This document shows positions 1 through 7,223 of a DNA stretch of 38,524 bases, piece after piece (position 1 is the stretch's first letter; each line of letters begins with the position of its first letter). The notes beneath the pieces were generated by a model, which saw nothing but the letters and a program-made list of their open reading frames with translations, ran no database searches and was not told where the DNA came from. This stretch comes from Chitinophagaceae bacterium (GTDB lineage: Bacteria > Bacteroidota > Bacteroidia > Chitinophagales > Chitinophagaceae), in the NCBI GenBank assembly GCA_947466405.1, contig CANICR010000008.1:1-38524 (forward strand), written 5' to 3'. Made by a program: the position numbers and the translations under genes.

Positions 1-87
1 AGAGGAAAAAAAGCCCTACTTCAGGTTGGCATTATGCCAATGTTAGTTGAAATAAAAGACCTAGTTGTGGTAAAGGAGAAAATATAA
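1..87 (+). CDS. C-terminal fragment of a MutS2-like protein (partial)
   Basis: The frame starting at base 1 is open from the window edge to a TAA at 85-87 and gives 28 residues, including GKKALLQVGIMPMLVEIKDL. This resembles the small beta-barrel segment that follows the ATPase and coiled-coil parts of MutS2 (a 'GKKA-hydrophobic-QVG...v.l.dL' pattern). MutS2 acts on DNA junctions or on collided ribosomes, depending on the species. Here the protein stops a few residues after that segment, so no Smr nuclease domain can follow, which I believe is common in Bacteroidota homologues. Only the tail is visible, so the assignment rests on a short stretch and could be wrong. Confidence 0.5.
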   Translation, partial: RGKKALLQVGIMPMLVEIKDLVVVKEKI

Positions 88-100
88 AAATATTCTTTGT

Positions 101-394
101 TTATATTGTTTCCACTTTTATGATAGCTTCTAAATTAATTGCTCCAAAAATATGAGGGAATTCCTGATTTATTGAAGGGGACAATTCATATTTTAATGTA
201 GCTGTTAATTTACTTTCATCTACATGCAACAAAACAAGGTCAACTGCATTTTTATAATAGCGTTCTAATACACCAGCAACCTGATGTTCTTGACTCATAT
301 GAATAAATCCTTCCGAATTAAGTGAAGGCACTTCAAAATAACCCAATGCTTTTGAGGATTCCCAATGAGAACGGGTGGTTACATGGAATATCAT
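101..394 (-). CDS. DUF952 family protein
   Basis: A 97-residue protein that matches the DUF952 family over its whole length: an N-terminal 'IFHVT...W' segment, the core EGFIHMS motif near residue 30 followed by a Q and basic residues, a 'DLVLLHVD' strand, and the C-terminal 'FPHIFGAINLEAI' segment. The family is small, soluble and of unknown biochemical role, with a fold related to ADP-ribosyltransferase-like proteins; the conserved His residues may bind a ligand. Its ATG overlaps the stop codon of the upstream SirB1-like gene as ATGA (391-394 on the minus strand), so the two are probably translationally coupled. No signal peptide is present. Confidence 0.85.
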   Translation of the reverse strand: MIFHVTTRSHWESSKALGYFEVPSLNSEGFIHMSQEHQVAGVLERYYKNAVDLVLLHVDESKLTATLKYELSPSINQEFPHIFGAINLEAIIKVETI

Positions 395-1296
395 GGGTTT
401 ATTTTTTTAGATAATTGAGCTAATTCATCTGATTTATATTGATTGTTTTCATTATCAAAACACTTCCCAAGCTCATCCAATAAAAATTGTATTACCCTTA
501 AATTATTCATTGGCCTGAAAAATGATGCAGTAGGCGGTACCGCTAATCTTTTAAAATAACTTTCAATGTCTTTGTGTGAATACATTTGACCAGAAAAGGG
601 ATCAATGTAAAAAAGTATTTTTTGAGAAGGGTGACCAGATGGATTTAACACCTCAAATTGTTCATCAAAATAAGCGAGCAAAAATTGACGGGGAATATTA
701 ACTGCTTTAACAGGAATATCCAATAAATGACATAAGATAAGATAAACAATACCATTACTTATTGAATTGCCCAATTTATGTTCCAATGTTTTATTGATCA
801 AAAAATGATCAGGAATATCGTAATTGATTTCTACTCCATTTTGCTTGTAATAGTTATAAAAAATACTATTCAGCACATTGATACGCTCCATTGGCGTAAG
901 GTAATTATTCAACTCCAACCATATATTTCTTCGTAATTTTTCAATTTCCTGAAAAACTTGCGTTGGTTGAATATCTGGGTAATGATATTTGGCTACGATA
1001 ATAGAACCACTGAGTAATTCTCCTGAATTATTTATCCATTCCTCAAATTCAGCATTCAGATCTCTGAAGTGTAACCGATGTATTAGTAATTCAATTCTTT
1101 CTTGTGTTGATTCACTGCCCACCGTTTCCCACAAATGCTCTAGGTTAGGGATAATTTCTTTTCCAATAGATATTATCTTATCACTTACTGTATTGTAAAT
1201 ATCTTCATCAGGATCATCAATCAGATGTAAGAGGGCTTTTATTTCATTATTTTCTTGCACTAGTAAGTTTCTTAATTTATTTAAATATCGGAACAA
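391..1296 (-). CDS. SirB1-type transglutaminase-like protein
   Basis: A 301-residue cytoplasmic protein of the SirB1 / 'Transglut_core2' family. The N-terminal part (residues 15-110) is helical, with 'LLHLIDDPDEDIYNTVSDKI' resembling a HEAT-like repeat. The central part (about 120-250) has the family core, including 'NSISNGIVYLILCHLLDIPV' and 'FLLAYFD'. No reaction is established for the family. The start is unusual: no in-frame ATG exists near the N-terminus. The frame opens with TTG at 1294-1296 directly after an in-frame TGA, and a GTG at 1258-1260 would start the protein at VQENNEIKALL, close to where I expect family members to begin. Either start is plausible. It is co-transcribed with the DUF952 gene, which overlaps its stop by 4 bases. 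Confidence 0.75.
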   Translation of the reverse strand: MFRYLNKLRNLLVQENNEIKALLHLIDDPDEDIYNTVSDKIISIGKEIIPNLEHLWETVGSESTQERIELLIHRLHFRDLNAEFEEWINNSGELLSGSIIVAKYHYPDIQPTQVFQEIEKLRRNIWLELNNYLTPMERINVLNSIFYNYYKQNGVEINYDIPDHFLINKTLEHKLGNSISNGIVYLILCHLLDIPVKAVNIPRQFLLAYFDEQFEVLNPSGHPSQKILFYIDPFSGQMYSHKDIESYFKRLAVPPTASFFRPMNNLRVIQFLLDELGKCFDNENNQYKSDELAQLSKKINP

Positions 1297-1392
1297 TCAT
1301 TTCATAATTACTTTTTAATTTTCCACATGAGTGATTAACTTTTTATTTCTTTTTCAATTTCATCAAAAAAATATTACTACTACTGAATAAGC

Positions 1393-1423
1393 AAAAAAAA
1401 TCCTTCTTTTTTAGAAGAAGGAT
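1393..1423 (-). terminator. Rho-independent terminator downstream of topA
   Basis: Read on the minus strand, a 9-bp perfect stem (ATCCTTCTT pairing with AAGAAGGAT, 1400-1408 with 1415-1423) encloses a 6-base loop and is followed directly by a T-run (1393-1399). It lies 22 bases past the topA stop codon and separates topA from the SirB1-like gene downstream on the same strand. Confidence 0.85.
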
Positions 1424-1444
1424 GTAAGATTTTTAAGATTACGA

Positions 1445-4039
1445 TTACTTTTTAACTGCCTTTTTTTTGGGGGCTGCTTTTTTTTGGGGAGCCGCCTTTT
1501 TAGTTGCAGACTTTTTCTTTACCGCAGTTTTTTTGCCGAAAGCTTTTGGATCTTGTTCAAGAATCATTTTTTTAATTAGTTCTAAATCCATGACCATTAA
1601 TTCTTCAGCAGAATATTTTCCATTAACCCCTTTGCCAATAAGCTTCAACATTTTTTTACCGAATCTGATAAACGGACCCCAACGACCATTTTCAATAGCA
1701 ATTTTTTCTTCTGGCCATTGCTTAATAAAACGATTAGATTCCTTTTCTATTTTCTTTTCAATTAATTCATTACACTCTTGCTGAGTCAGCGTATCAAAAT
1801 TATAAGCTCTAGGAATATTAATAAATAAATCATTCCATTTTATAAAAGGGCCAAATCTGCCTTTACCTTTAGTGATGGGCTTTTCATTATAAAAACCAAT
1901 AGGAGCGTCTTCTACTTGTTTTGCAGCAATGATTTCTACTGCTCTTTTTAAATCAACTTCCAATGGTTCTTCCCCTTTGGGAATAGAAATGAATTGCTCA
2001 CCCCATTTTACATAAGGACCAAATCTGCCAATGTTAACAGACACTTCCATGCCATCATGTTCACCAAGCGTTAAAGGGAGTTTAAACAAATCGATAGCTT
2101 CATCGAAAGAAATTGTTTCTATACTTTGGCTGGCTTTCAACTTTGCGAATCTCGGTTTCTCCTCATCATTTTGTGCCCCAATCTGAACCATTGGCCCATA
2201 ACGTCCCATCCTCGCAATCAATGGCTTCCCATCTTCAGTTACACCTAATGTTCTTTCTCCAACAGCACGTTCTGCTGTTTCTAGTGTATGAGCAACGCCT
2301 GTATGAAAAGGCGTATAGAATTCTTCCACCATTTTATTCCATACAATTTTACCATCAGCAATTTCATCAAACTCTTTTTCGATATTCGCCGTAAACGAAT
2401 AATCCATTACATTTTTAAAATGTTGATTTAGAAAATCTGTAACAACTAATCCCAAATCAGTTGGAAATAATTTAGACTTTTCGGCTCCAGTATTTTCCTG
2501 TTCAGTTATTTTCTGAATATTATTATCTTTTAATTTCAGAATTCTAAAACTTCTTTTAACAGCTTCTTTATCTTTCTTTTCAACATAAGTTCTTTTTACA
2601 ATGGTGGAAATAGTAGGTGCGTAGGTACTTGGTCTGCCAATACCCAATTCTTCCATTTTCTTTACCAAAGAAGCTTCTGTATATCTTGCGCTGTGTTTAG
2701 TGAATTTTTCTGTTGCTGTCATTTGATTAAAAGTGAGTACTTGACCAACCGTTAAATTAGGCAACCTACTTTCACCATCCTCTTCATTAGTATCTTCATT
2801 ATCTTCATCATCTGTACTTTCTAAATACACTTTTAAAAATCCATCAAATTTCAACACTTCTCCAGAAGCAGACAATTCTTCCTTATTGGTACTAATAATA
2901 ATTTTAGCAGTTGTTTTTTCAAATTCTGCATCACTCATTTGAGAAGCGATTGTACGCTTCCAAATCAATTCATACAACCTGCTTAAATCAGGATCACTTT
3001 CAAAATGATTTTCCATGTAAGTAGGTCTGATTGCTTCATGGGCCTCCTGCGCACTTTCATTTTTATTTTTGTATTTGCGTATATGCAAATATTTATCGCC
3101 GTAACTTTTTGAAATTTCCGCTTTAATTCCATCCATGGCTGTATCACTCAAATTAACACTATCTGTACGCATATAGGTAATCTTCCCACTTTCATATAAT
3201 TTTTGCGCCAATAACATTGTTTTGCTAACTCCATATCCCAGTTTCCTACTCGCTTCTTGTTGTAAGGTAGATGTTGTAAAAGGCGCAGCCGGCGTACGTT
3301 TTCCAGGTCTAACTTGAATGTCATTTACGGTATAAGATGCACCAATACAACTTTGCAAAAATGCTTCTGCTTGTTCTACTTGTTTATATTTGCCTCCTTC
3401 TGCTTTAAAGAGAACTGTTTTATTATTTAAATCAGTGGCAGATAATGAAGTCTCTATTTTGAAACTAATAGAAGGTAAAAATTGGTTGATTTCTCTTTCT
3501 TTTTCTACTATTAATTTCACTGCAACACTTTGCACCCTGCCCGCACTTAAACCACCTTTTTGGCCAATTTTCCTCCAAAGTACCGGGCTTAATTCAAATC
3601 CTACAATTCTATCAAGCACTCGCCTGGCTTGTTGAGCGTCAACAAGATTCATATTAATCAATCGTGGATTTTGAACTGCCTTTTGAATCGCCGGCTTAGT
3701 GATCTCATGAAAAACGATTCGTTTTGTTGTTTTTGGATCCAAATTCAATACTTCAGCCAAATGCCAGCTAATGCTTTCCCCTTCACGATCCTCATCCGAA
3801 GCAAGCCACACTTCATCCGACTTTTTAGCTATACTTCTCAACTCTTTTACTACTCTTTCCTTTTCAGCAGGTACGATATATTTTGGCAAAAAATTGTTTT
3901 TGATATCAATACCCATGTCATTTTTTTCTAAATCACGGATATGTCCATAGCAACTTTTAACTTCAAAATCCTTACCAAGAATGGCTTCAATGGTCTTTGC
4001 TTTTGCCGGAGACTCCACTATTAACAGGTTCTTTGCCAT
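1445..4039 (-). CDS. topA: DNA topoisomerase I
   Basis: An 864-residue type IA topoisomerase that relaxes negative supercoils. The Toprim domain occupies the N-terminus (LLIVESPAKAKTIE at 5-18; acidic cluster ASDEDREGE near residue 80). The catalytic tyrosine sits in 'GKITYMRTDS' near residue 290, and 'HEAIRPT' follows. The C-terminal third carries four topoisomerase C-terminal repeats with the pattern GR-aromatic-GP (GRYGPM, GRFGPYVKWGE, GRFGPFIKWND, GRWGPFIRFG) that lack zinc-binding cysteines. The last 25 residues form a Lys/Ala-rich basic tail that probably binds DNA non-specifically. The ATG start gives the canonical MAKNLLIVESP N-terminus. It is transcribed alone, from the 4040-4428 region to the terminator at 1393-1423. 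Confidence 0.97.
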   Translation of the reverse strand: MAKNLLIVESPAKAKTIEAILGKDFEVKSCYGHIRDLEKNDMGIDIKNNFLPKYIVPAEKERVVKELRSIAKKSDEVWLASDEDREGESISWHLAEVLNLDPKTTKRIVFHEITKPAIQKAVQNPRLINMNLVDAQQARRVLDRIVGFELSPVLWRKIGQKGGLSAGRVQSVAVKLIVEKEREINQFLPSISFKIETSLSATDLNNKTVLFKAEGGKYKQVEQAEAFLQSCIGASYTVNDIQVRPGKRTPAAPFTTSTLQQEASRKLGYGVSKTMLLAQKLYESGKITYMRTDSVNLSDTAMDGIKAEISKSYGDKYLHIRKYKNKNESAQEAHEAIRPTYMENHFESDPDLSRLYELIWKRTIASQMSDAEFEKTTAKIIISTNKEELSASGEVLKFDGFLKVYLESTDDEDNEDTNEEDGESRLPNLTVGQVLTFNQMTATEKFTKHSARYTEASLVKKMEELGIGRPSTYAPTISTIVKRTYVEKKDKEAVKRSFRILKLKDNNIQKITEQENTGAEKSKLFPTDLGLVVTDFLNQHFKNVMDYSFTANIEKEFDEIADGKIVWNKMVEEFYTPFHTGVAHTLETAERAVGERTLGVTEDGKPLIARMGRYGPMVQIGAQNDEEKPRFAKLKASQSIETISFDEAIDLFKLPLTLGEHDGMEVSVNIGRFGPYVKWGEQFISIPKGEEPLEVDLKRAVEIIAAKQVEDAPIGFYNEKPITKGKGRFGPFIKWNDLFINIPRAYNFDTLTQQECNELIEKKIEKESNRFIKQWPEEKIAIENGRWGPFIRFGKKMLKLIGKGVNGKYSAEELMVMDLELIKKMILEQDPKAFGKKTAVKKKSATKKAAPQKKAAPKKKAVKK

Positions 4040-4428
4040 AATATTATATTAATTAATGCTTCCTTTTTATATATAATTTATATGAAAATCCGAAAGCGAT
4101 AATACTGCAATATTAGTTTAAAATTGAAAAAACAAATTTTTTTGAAAATATAAATAGGGTAGTTAAGGTTAACAAACCCTGAAAATCAATTATTTTTCGC
4201 CTTTGTGTTTGAGTAAGATAATTTCGGTTAATACTCAATAGCAGCAATAATTTAGCGTATTTAAAAAATTTACTTTTTGCTGTATTTTTTAGGAATAAAA
4301 ATATTTTTACCCTTGTGAAAAGTTTTTTTTCTCCTCCAAATTCAAATAATAATAAATGCGAACTATCTATCATTTCATGAAAAATGATATAATTGTTTTG
4401 TATTTTCAACACCCCAAATCAAGGTTTT
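4040..4428. other. Gene-free divergent region between topA and the DUF2520 gene
   Basis: A 389-base AT-rich stretch must hold the promoters of topA (leftward) and of the DUF2520 gene (rightward). I found no exact TAnnTTTG box on either strand. It contains an interrupted palindrome at 4156-4180 (AGGGT-a-GTTAA-gg-TTAAC-aa-ACCCT) and a second inverted repeat at 4368-4389 (TATCATTT, 6-base spacer, AAATGATA). A minus-strand 99-codon frame is present, but its composition (Lys/Phe/Leu/Ile-rich, no recognisable motif) suggests chance. No RNA gene was recognised. Confidence 0.6.
4368..4389. repeat. Inverted repeat upstream of the DUF2520 gene
   Basis: Perfect 8-bp arms TATCATTT and AAATGATA are separated by CATGAA, 40 bases before the ATG at 4429. 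The symmetry and position fit an operator or a weak mRNA hairpin; AT-rich composition makes chance possible. Confidence 0.4.
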
Positions 4429-5184
4429 ATGAATATAGTTATCATTGGATCCGGTAATGTTGCCACCATATTAGGGACACTATTAAAACAACATGATTAT
4501 ACTATTATTCAAATTATCAGCAGAGATATTAACCACGCTAAAATTTTAGCAAATAAACTAGATGCAACCTTCGCCGATTTTAGTGGGCCACATGAAATGA
4601 ACGCTGATTTATACATTTTGGCATTATCAGATGATGCTTTATTAGGCGACTTTTCATTTTTAAAGCTAAACAATAAACCAGTAGTGCACACCGCCGCTGC
4701 TTTATCAAAAGACGTATTGAAAAATCTATCGTCAAACTATGGCATTTTATATCCGCTTCAATCACTAAGTAAAATAATGAAAGATATTCCTCCGATACCT
4801 TTTTTAATAGATGCTAATAATAATGACACATTAGAATTAATAAAAAGCATCGTTCAAAAAATATCAAACACTGTAAAAGTTGCAACAGATGAAGAAAGAT
4901 TAAAACTTCATGTAGCCGCTGTATTGGTAAATAATTTTACCAACCATTTATTTTCCTTAGCCGAAAGTTTTTGTGAAAATGAAAACCTGAATTTTACATT
5001 ATTACAACCGCTCATTATAGAAACTGTTAATAAAATAAAACATAATACAGCTAAAGAATCACAAACGGGGCCCGCCATTAGAAATGATATTAAAACTATT
5101 GAAAAACATCTGGCTGTTTTAGAAAAATATTCAAGCCTTAAAGAAATATATCTTAAAATGACTAATGATATTATGAATCATTAA
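4429..5184 (+). CDS. Rossmann-like DUF2520 protein (predicted NAD(P)-binding oxidoreductase)
   Basis: A 251-residue protein. The N-terminal Rossmann domain opens with MNIVIIGSGNVAT (GxGxxA-type dinucleotide-binding loop, residues 7-12). The C-terminal helical DUF2520 domain includes 'HVAAVLVNNFTNHL' and 'QTGPAIRND..TIEKHL', the family hallmark. The architecture resembles pyrroline-5-carboxylate or F420-dependent reductases, but no substrate is known. I chose the ATG at 4429 because it places the nucleotide-binding strand at the N-terminus; an upstream TTG at 4393 would add 12 unrelated residues. Its stop overlaps that of the convergent lipoprotein gene by 4 bases, within the palindrome TTAATTAA. 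Confidence 0.87.
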   Translation: MNIVIIGSGNVATILGTLLKQHDYTIIQIISRDINHAKILANKLDATFADFSGPHEMNADLYILALSDDALLGDFSFLKLNNKPVVHTAAALSKDVLKNLSSNYGILYPLQSLSKIMKDIPPIPFLIDANNNDTLELIKSIVQKISNTVKVATDEERLKLHVAAVLVNNFTNHLFSLAESFCENENLNFTLLQPLIIETVNKIKHNTAKESQTGPAIRNDIKTIEKHLAVLEKYSSLKEIYLKMTNDIMNH

Positions 5185-5819
5185 TTAAAGGGATAAACAA
5201 TATTAGTTTGTACTTTATATGGATCCAGTGGATTTCCATCTTTCCCAATTGGATCATCAACATAAATTTCATAAGGCGCCGCTGAAGGCGATTTCTTTTT
5301 TTCCTTAATCATTTGCTTTAAAATTTGGTATGCTTGCACGGTCTCTTCATAAGGACCATAAAAATGAGCAATCATAACCTGCCCGCTGCTTACTCTTTTA
5401 TAATTGATAGTTTTAGGCAACATGGTAGGTTTTCTATCCACCGGTATTCCAGCTTCAAAAAAGAATGGGGCTTTTTGAGTTTTATACCAGGCAATAGGAG
5501 CTCCCATTACTTTTAATTTATTTTTTTTGATACATTCAGTCAGTTTTTCACTGTATATTTTAGCTAATTTCTGACTTAACCTAACATTATTTTTTGCACT
5601 ATCCTTAATATATATGATGTTAAAAGGCGTAGATATACTATCAGAAACATTTATAATTGGAGCGCTTCTATTGACAGTATCTAGTTTTCCCCTTGGTTTA
5701 TTATTCTTTAATAAAATGGTGGGCCTCTCTTTTTGAGTATTTTCATTTCCTCCAGTACAAGAAAATAAAAATATTGAAAAAACAAGACAAGGTATAAATA
5801 AGCGTATTAACTTGTTCAT
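5181..5819 (-). CDS. GyrI-like effector-binding lipoprotein
   Basis: A 212-residue predicted lipoprotein: an N-terminal hydrophobic segment ends in a lipobox with Cys21 (FLFSCTGG), followed by a low-complexity linker of about 35 residues. The remainder (about 65-212) looks like a GyrI / AraC-effector-binding (SOUL-like) domain: 'GAPIAWYKTQKAPFFFEAGIPV', then 'VSSGQVMIAHFYGPYEETVQAYQ' and an acidic 'EIYVDDPIGKDG' segment, each recalling conserved positions of that fold. Such domains bind small hydrophobic or cationic molecules. With a lipoprotein signal it would act in the periplasm or on the outer membrane rather than in transcription. No clear operon partner; the neighbours on both sides are on the plus strand. 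Confidence 0.75.
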   Translation of the reverse strand: MNKLIRLFIPCLVFSIFLFSCTGGNENTQKERPTILLKNNKPRGKLDTVNRSAPIINVSDSISTPFNIIYIKDSAKNNVRLSQKLAKIYSEKLTECIKKNKLKVMGAPIAWYKTQKAPFFFEAGIPVDRKPTMLPKTINYKRVSSGQVMIAHFYGPYEETVQAYQILKQMIKEKKKSPSAAPYEIYVDDPIGKDGNPLDPYKVQTNIVYPFN

Positions 5820-5920
5820 CTTATAATTTTAAAGAGATTGTAAAATAGCTAATTCTTCTGAAATCTATGAAATATTATAGACTTATATAATAGAGATTTT
5901 ATTAAATTGATATTTTCATG

Positions 5921-5928
5921 TAGGTTTG
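5921..5928 (+). promoter_or_regulatory. Bacteroidota-type -7 box (TAGGTTTG) for the ferredoxin-IscX operon
   Basis: TAGGTTTG matches the TAnnTTTG consensus exactly and is followed by CA, 20 bases before the ferredoxin ATG. A matching -33 TTTG/TTG at the normal distance is not evident (the nearest TTG is 11 bases upstream). Confidence 0.5.
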
Positions 5929-5948
5929 CAATCTGAAATTTTGCAGGT

Positions 5949-6284
5949 ATGTACGACATCACATTTAAGTTTGAACAAAAAGGGTTATCGCCTATTACAC
6001 TTCAAAACATTGAGCCCAATCAATCATTATTAGAAATTGCTTTAATAAATAACATCGAACTGCATCATAATTGTGGTGGCGTTTGTGCTTGTAGCACTTG
6101 CCATTTGTATGTTGAACAAGGAGAGCAATTCCTAGAAGAATTATCCGATAAAGAAGAAGATTTTATCGACAGAGCTGTTAATCCAAGAATAAACTCACGA
6201 TTAGGTTGTCAATGTTTAATCAATAAAGGCAATGGATCAATTATTGTAACCCTCCCGGATCAAACACAATTTTTAGGAGAATAA
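5949..6284 (+). CDS. fdx: Adrenodoxin-type 2Fe-2S ferredoxin
   Basis: A 111-residue 2Fe-2S ferredoxin. The cluster ligands fit the adrenodoxin/Fdx spacing: C42-x5-C48-x2-C51 in 'CGGVCACSTCHLYV' and C87 in 'RLGCQC'. Extra cysteines C46 and C89 are present. The acidic stretch 'EELSDKEEDFIDRA' (64-76) corresponds to the partner-docking helix of adrenodoxin-like proteins. In the ISC pathway Fdx supplies electrons for Fe-S cluster assembly. The iscX-like gene follows 10 bases downstream, repeating the fdx-iscX order of the E. coli isc operon and supporting an ISC-type role, although no other isc gene lies here. Confidence 0.9.
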   Translation: MYDITFKFEQKGLSPITLQNIEPNQSLLEIALINNIELHHNCGGVCACSTCHLYVEQGEQFLEELSDKEEDFIDRAVNPRINSRLGCQCLINKGNGSIIVTLPDQTQFLGE

Positions 6285-6294
6285 AATAAATATC

Positions 6295-6534
6295 ATGACA
6301 TTTGAACCACCCATACATTGGAATGACTATGAGGATATTGCTATGAAATTATATGAAAAATTTGGAGATGATTTTGGCGAAAGCAAAATCTATCGAATTC
6401 GTTTCACTGATTTGCACAAATGGATTTTAGAAATCCCCAATTTTTCTGGCAAAGCTGAAGAGAGCAATGAAGGACACCTGGAAATGATTCAAAGTTCATG
6501 GGTGTACGAATGGAGAGATGCACAAAAAAAATAG
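6295..6534 (+). CDS. iscX: IscX-like Fe-S assembly protein
   Basis: A 79-residue acidic protein aligning with IscX throughout: 'HWNDYEDIAMKLYEKFGDDF', 'IRFTDLHKWILEIPNF', and a C-terminal 'E..LEMIQSSWVYEW'. IscX is a small acidic protein that binds the cysteine desulfurase IscS and modulates sulfur transfer and iron supply during cluster assembly. It is slightly longer than the enterobacterial protein because of an N-terminal extension and a small insert before 'IRFTDLH'. It lies 10 bases after the ferredoxin gene and is surely co-transcribed with it. Confidence 0.88.
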   Translation: MTFEPPIHWNDYEDIAMKLYEKFGDDFGESKIYRIRFTDLHKWILEIPNFSGKAEESNEGHLEMIQSSWVYEWRDAQKK

Positions 6535-6596
6535 ATTGATTAATTAGCAGTAGCTTTTTTTATTTTAATAACAATCTATTCTTTAATAAAAAAACG

Positions 6597-7121
6597 ATGA
6601 ATATTCTAGAGAAATTTAAACCTATTAAAGCATTGGTATTTGATATTGACGGCGTGCTTACCGATGGGAAAATACTGCTTTTAGAATCTCTTGAAATGGC
6701 AAGATCCATGAATATTAAAGATGGATTTGCCTTACAATTAGCGATAAAAAAAGGGTACCAAATTTTAATTATTTCAGGTGCATCAGATGGAGGAGCCATA
6801 TCAAATAGATTAAAGAGTTTGGGAATTCACGATATCCATCAAGGCATTTCAGACAAAGCCACTTTACTGAATGAAAAAATGCTTAAATGGAATTTAACTA
6901 AAGATGAAGTGTTATATGTTGGCGACGATATCCCCGATTTACAGGCAATGAAAATAGTAGGACTACCATGTTGTCCCGCAGACGCTGTATCAGAAATTAA
7001 AGAAGTTTCATTATATATTTCACATAAAAATGGCGGCGAAGGATGCGTTAGGGATATAATTGAAAAAGTACTGAAACTCAATAATGACTGGGATACCGAG
7101 ACAAATGTTTCCTCAAAATAA
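6597..7121 (+). CDS. KdsC-like HAD phosphatase (3-deoxy-manno-octulosonate-8-P phosphatase family)
   Basis: A 174-residue C0-type HAD phosphatase without a cap domain. Motif I is 'FDIDGVLTDG' with nucleophile D16 and acid/base D18; motif II is at 'IISGASDGGA'; motif III is a Lys around 'SDKATLL'; and motif IV is 'VGDDIPDLQAM'. This matches KdsC, which hydrolyses KDO-8-phosphate in LPS inner-core synthesis and normally acts as a tetramer. The usual TGRxS in motif II is replaced by SGASD, so a related sugar-phosphate (for example KDN-9-P or N-acylneuraminate-9-P) cannot be excluded. It precedes the prenyltransferase and maf genes on the same strand. Confidence 0.85.
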   Translation: MNILEKFKPIKALVFDIDGVLTDGKILLLESLEMARSMNIKDGFALQLAIKKGYQILIISGASDGGAISNRLKSLGIHDIHQGISDKATLLNEKMLKWNLTKDEVLYVGDDIPDLQAMKIVGLPCCPADAVSEIKEVSLYISHKNGGEGCVRDIIEKVLKLNNDWDTETNVSSK

Positions 7122-7160
7122 CTTCTAGGTCATTAATAGATAACCGCTTACTATTATTTT

Positions 7161-7201
7161 CCACATTGAGTTCATAACATTGAGTAATTCATTCGATGTG
7201 G
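7161..7201 (+). repeat. Stem-loop and direct repeat in the leader of the UbiA-family gene
   Basis: CCACATTGAGT (7161-7171) can pair with 7191-7201 over 11 bp, including two G-T pairs. Inside and next to it, CATTGAGT occurs twice (7164-7171 and 7178-7185), so an alternative pairing register is possible. No T-run follows, so it does not look like an intrinsic terminator. Confidence 0.35.
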
Positions 7202-7223
7202 TAATAATGCAAAACAAAGATTC

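Noticed and set aside
4113-4412. A 99-codon minus-strand frame in the topA/DUF2520 divergent region
   Set aside because: It is rich in Lys, Phe, Leu and Ile as expected from translated AT-rich DNA, has no recognisable motif, and would occupy the only space available for two promoters.
7141-7223. Terminator after the KdsC-like gene
   Set aside because: The 7161-7201 stem-loop is not followed by a T-run.
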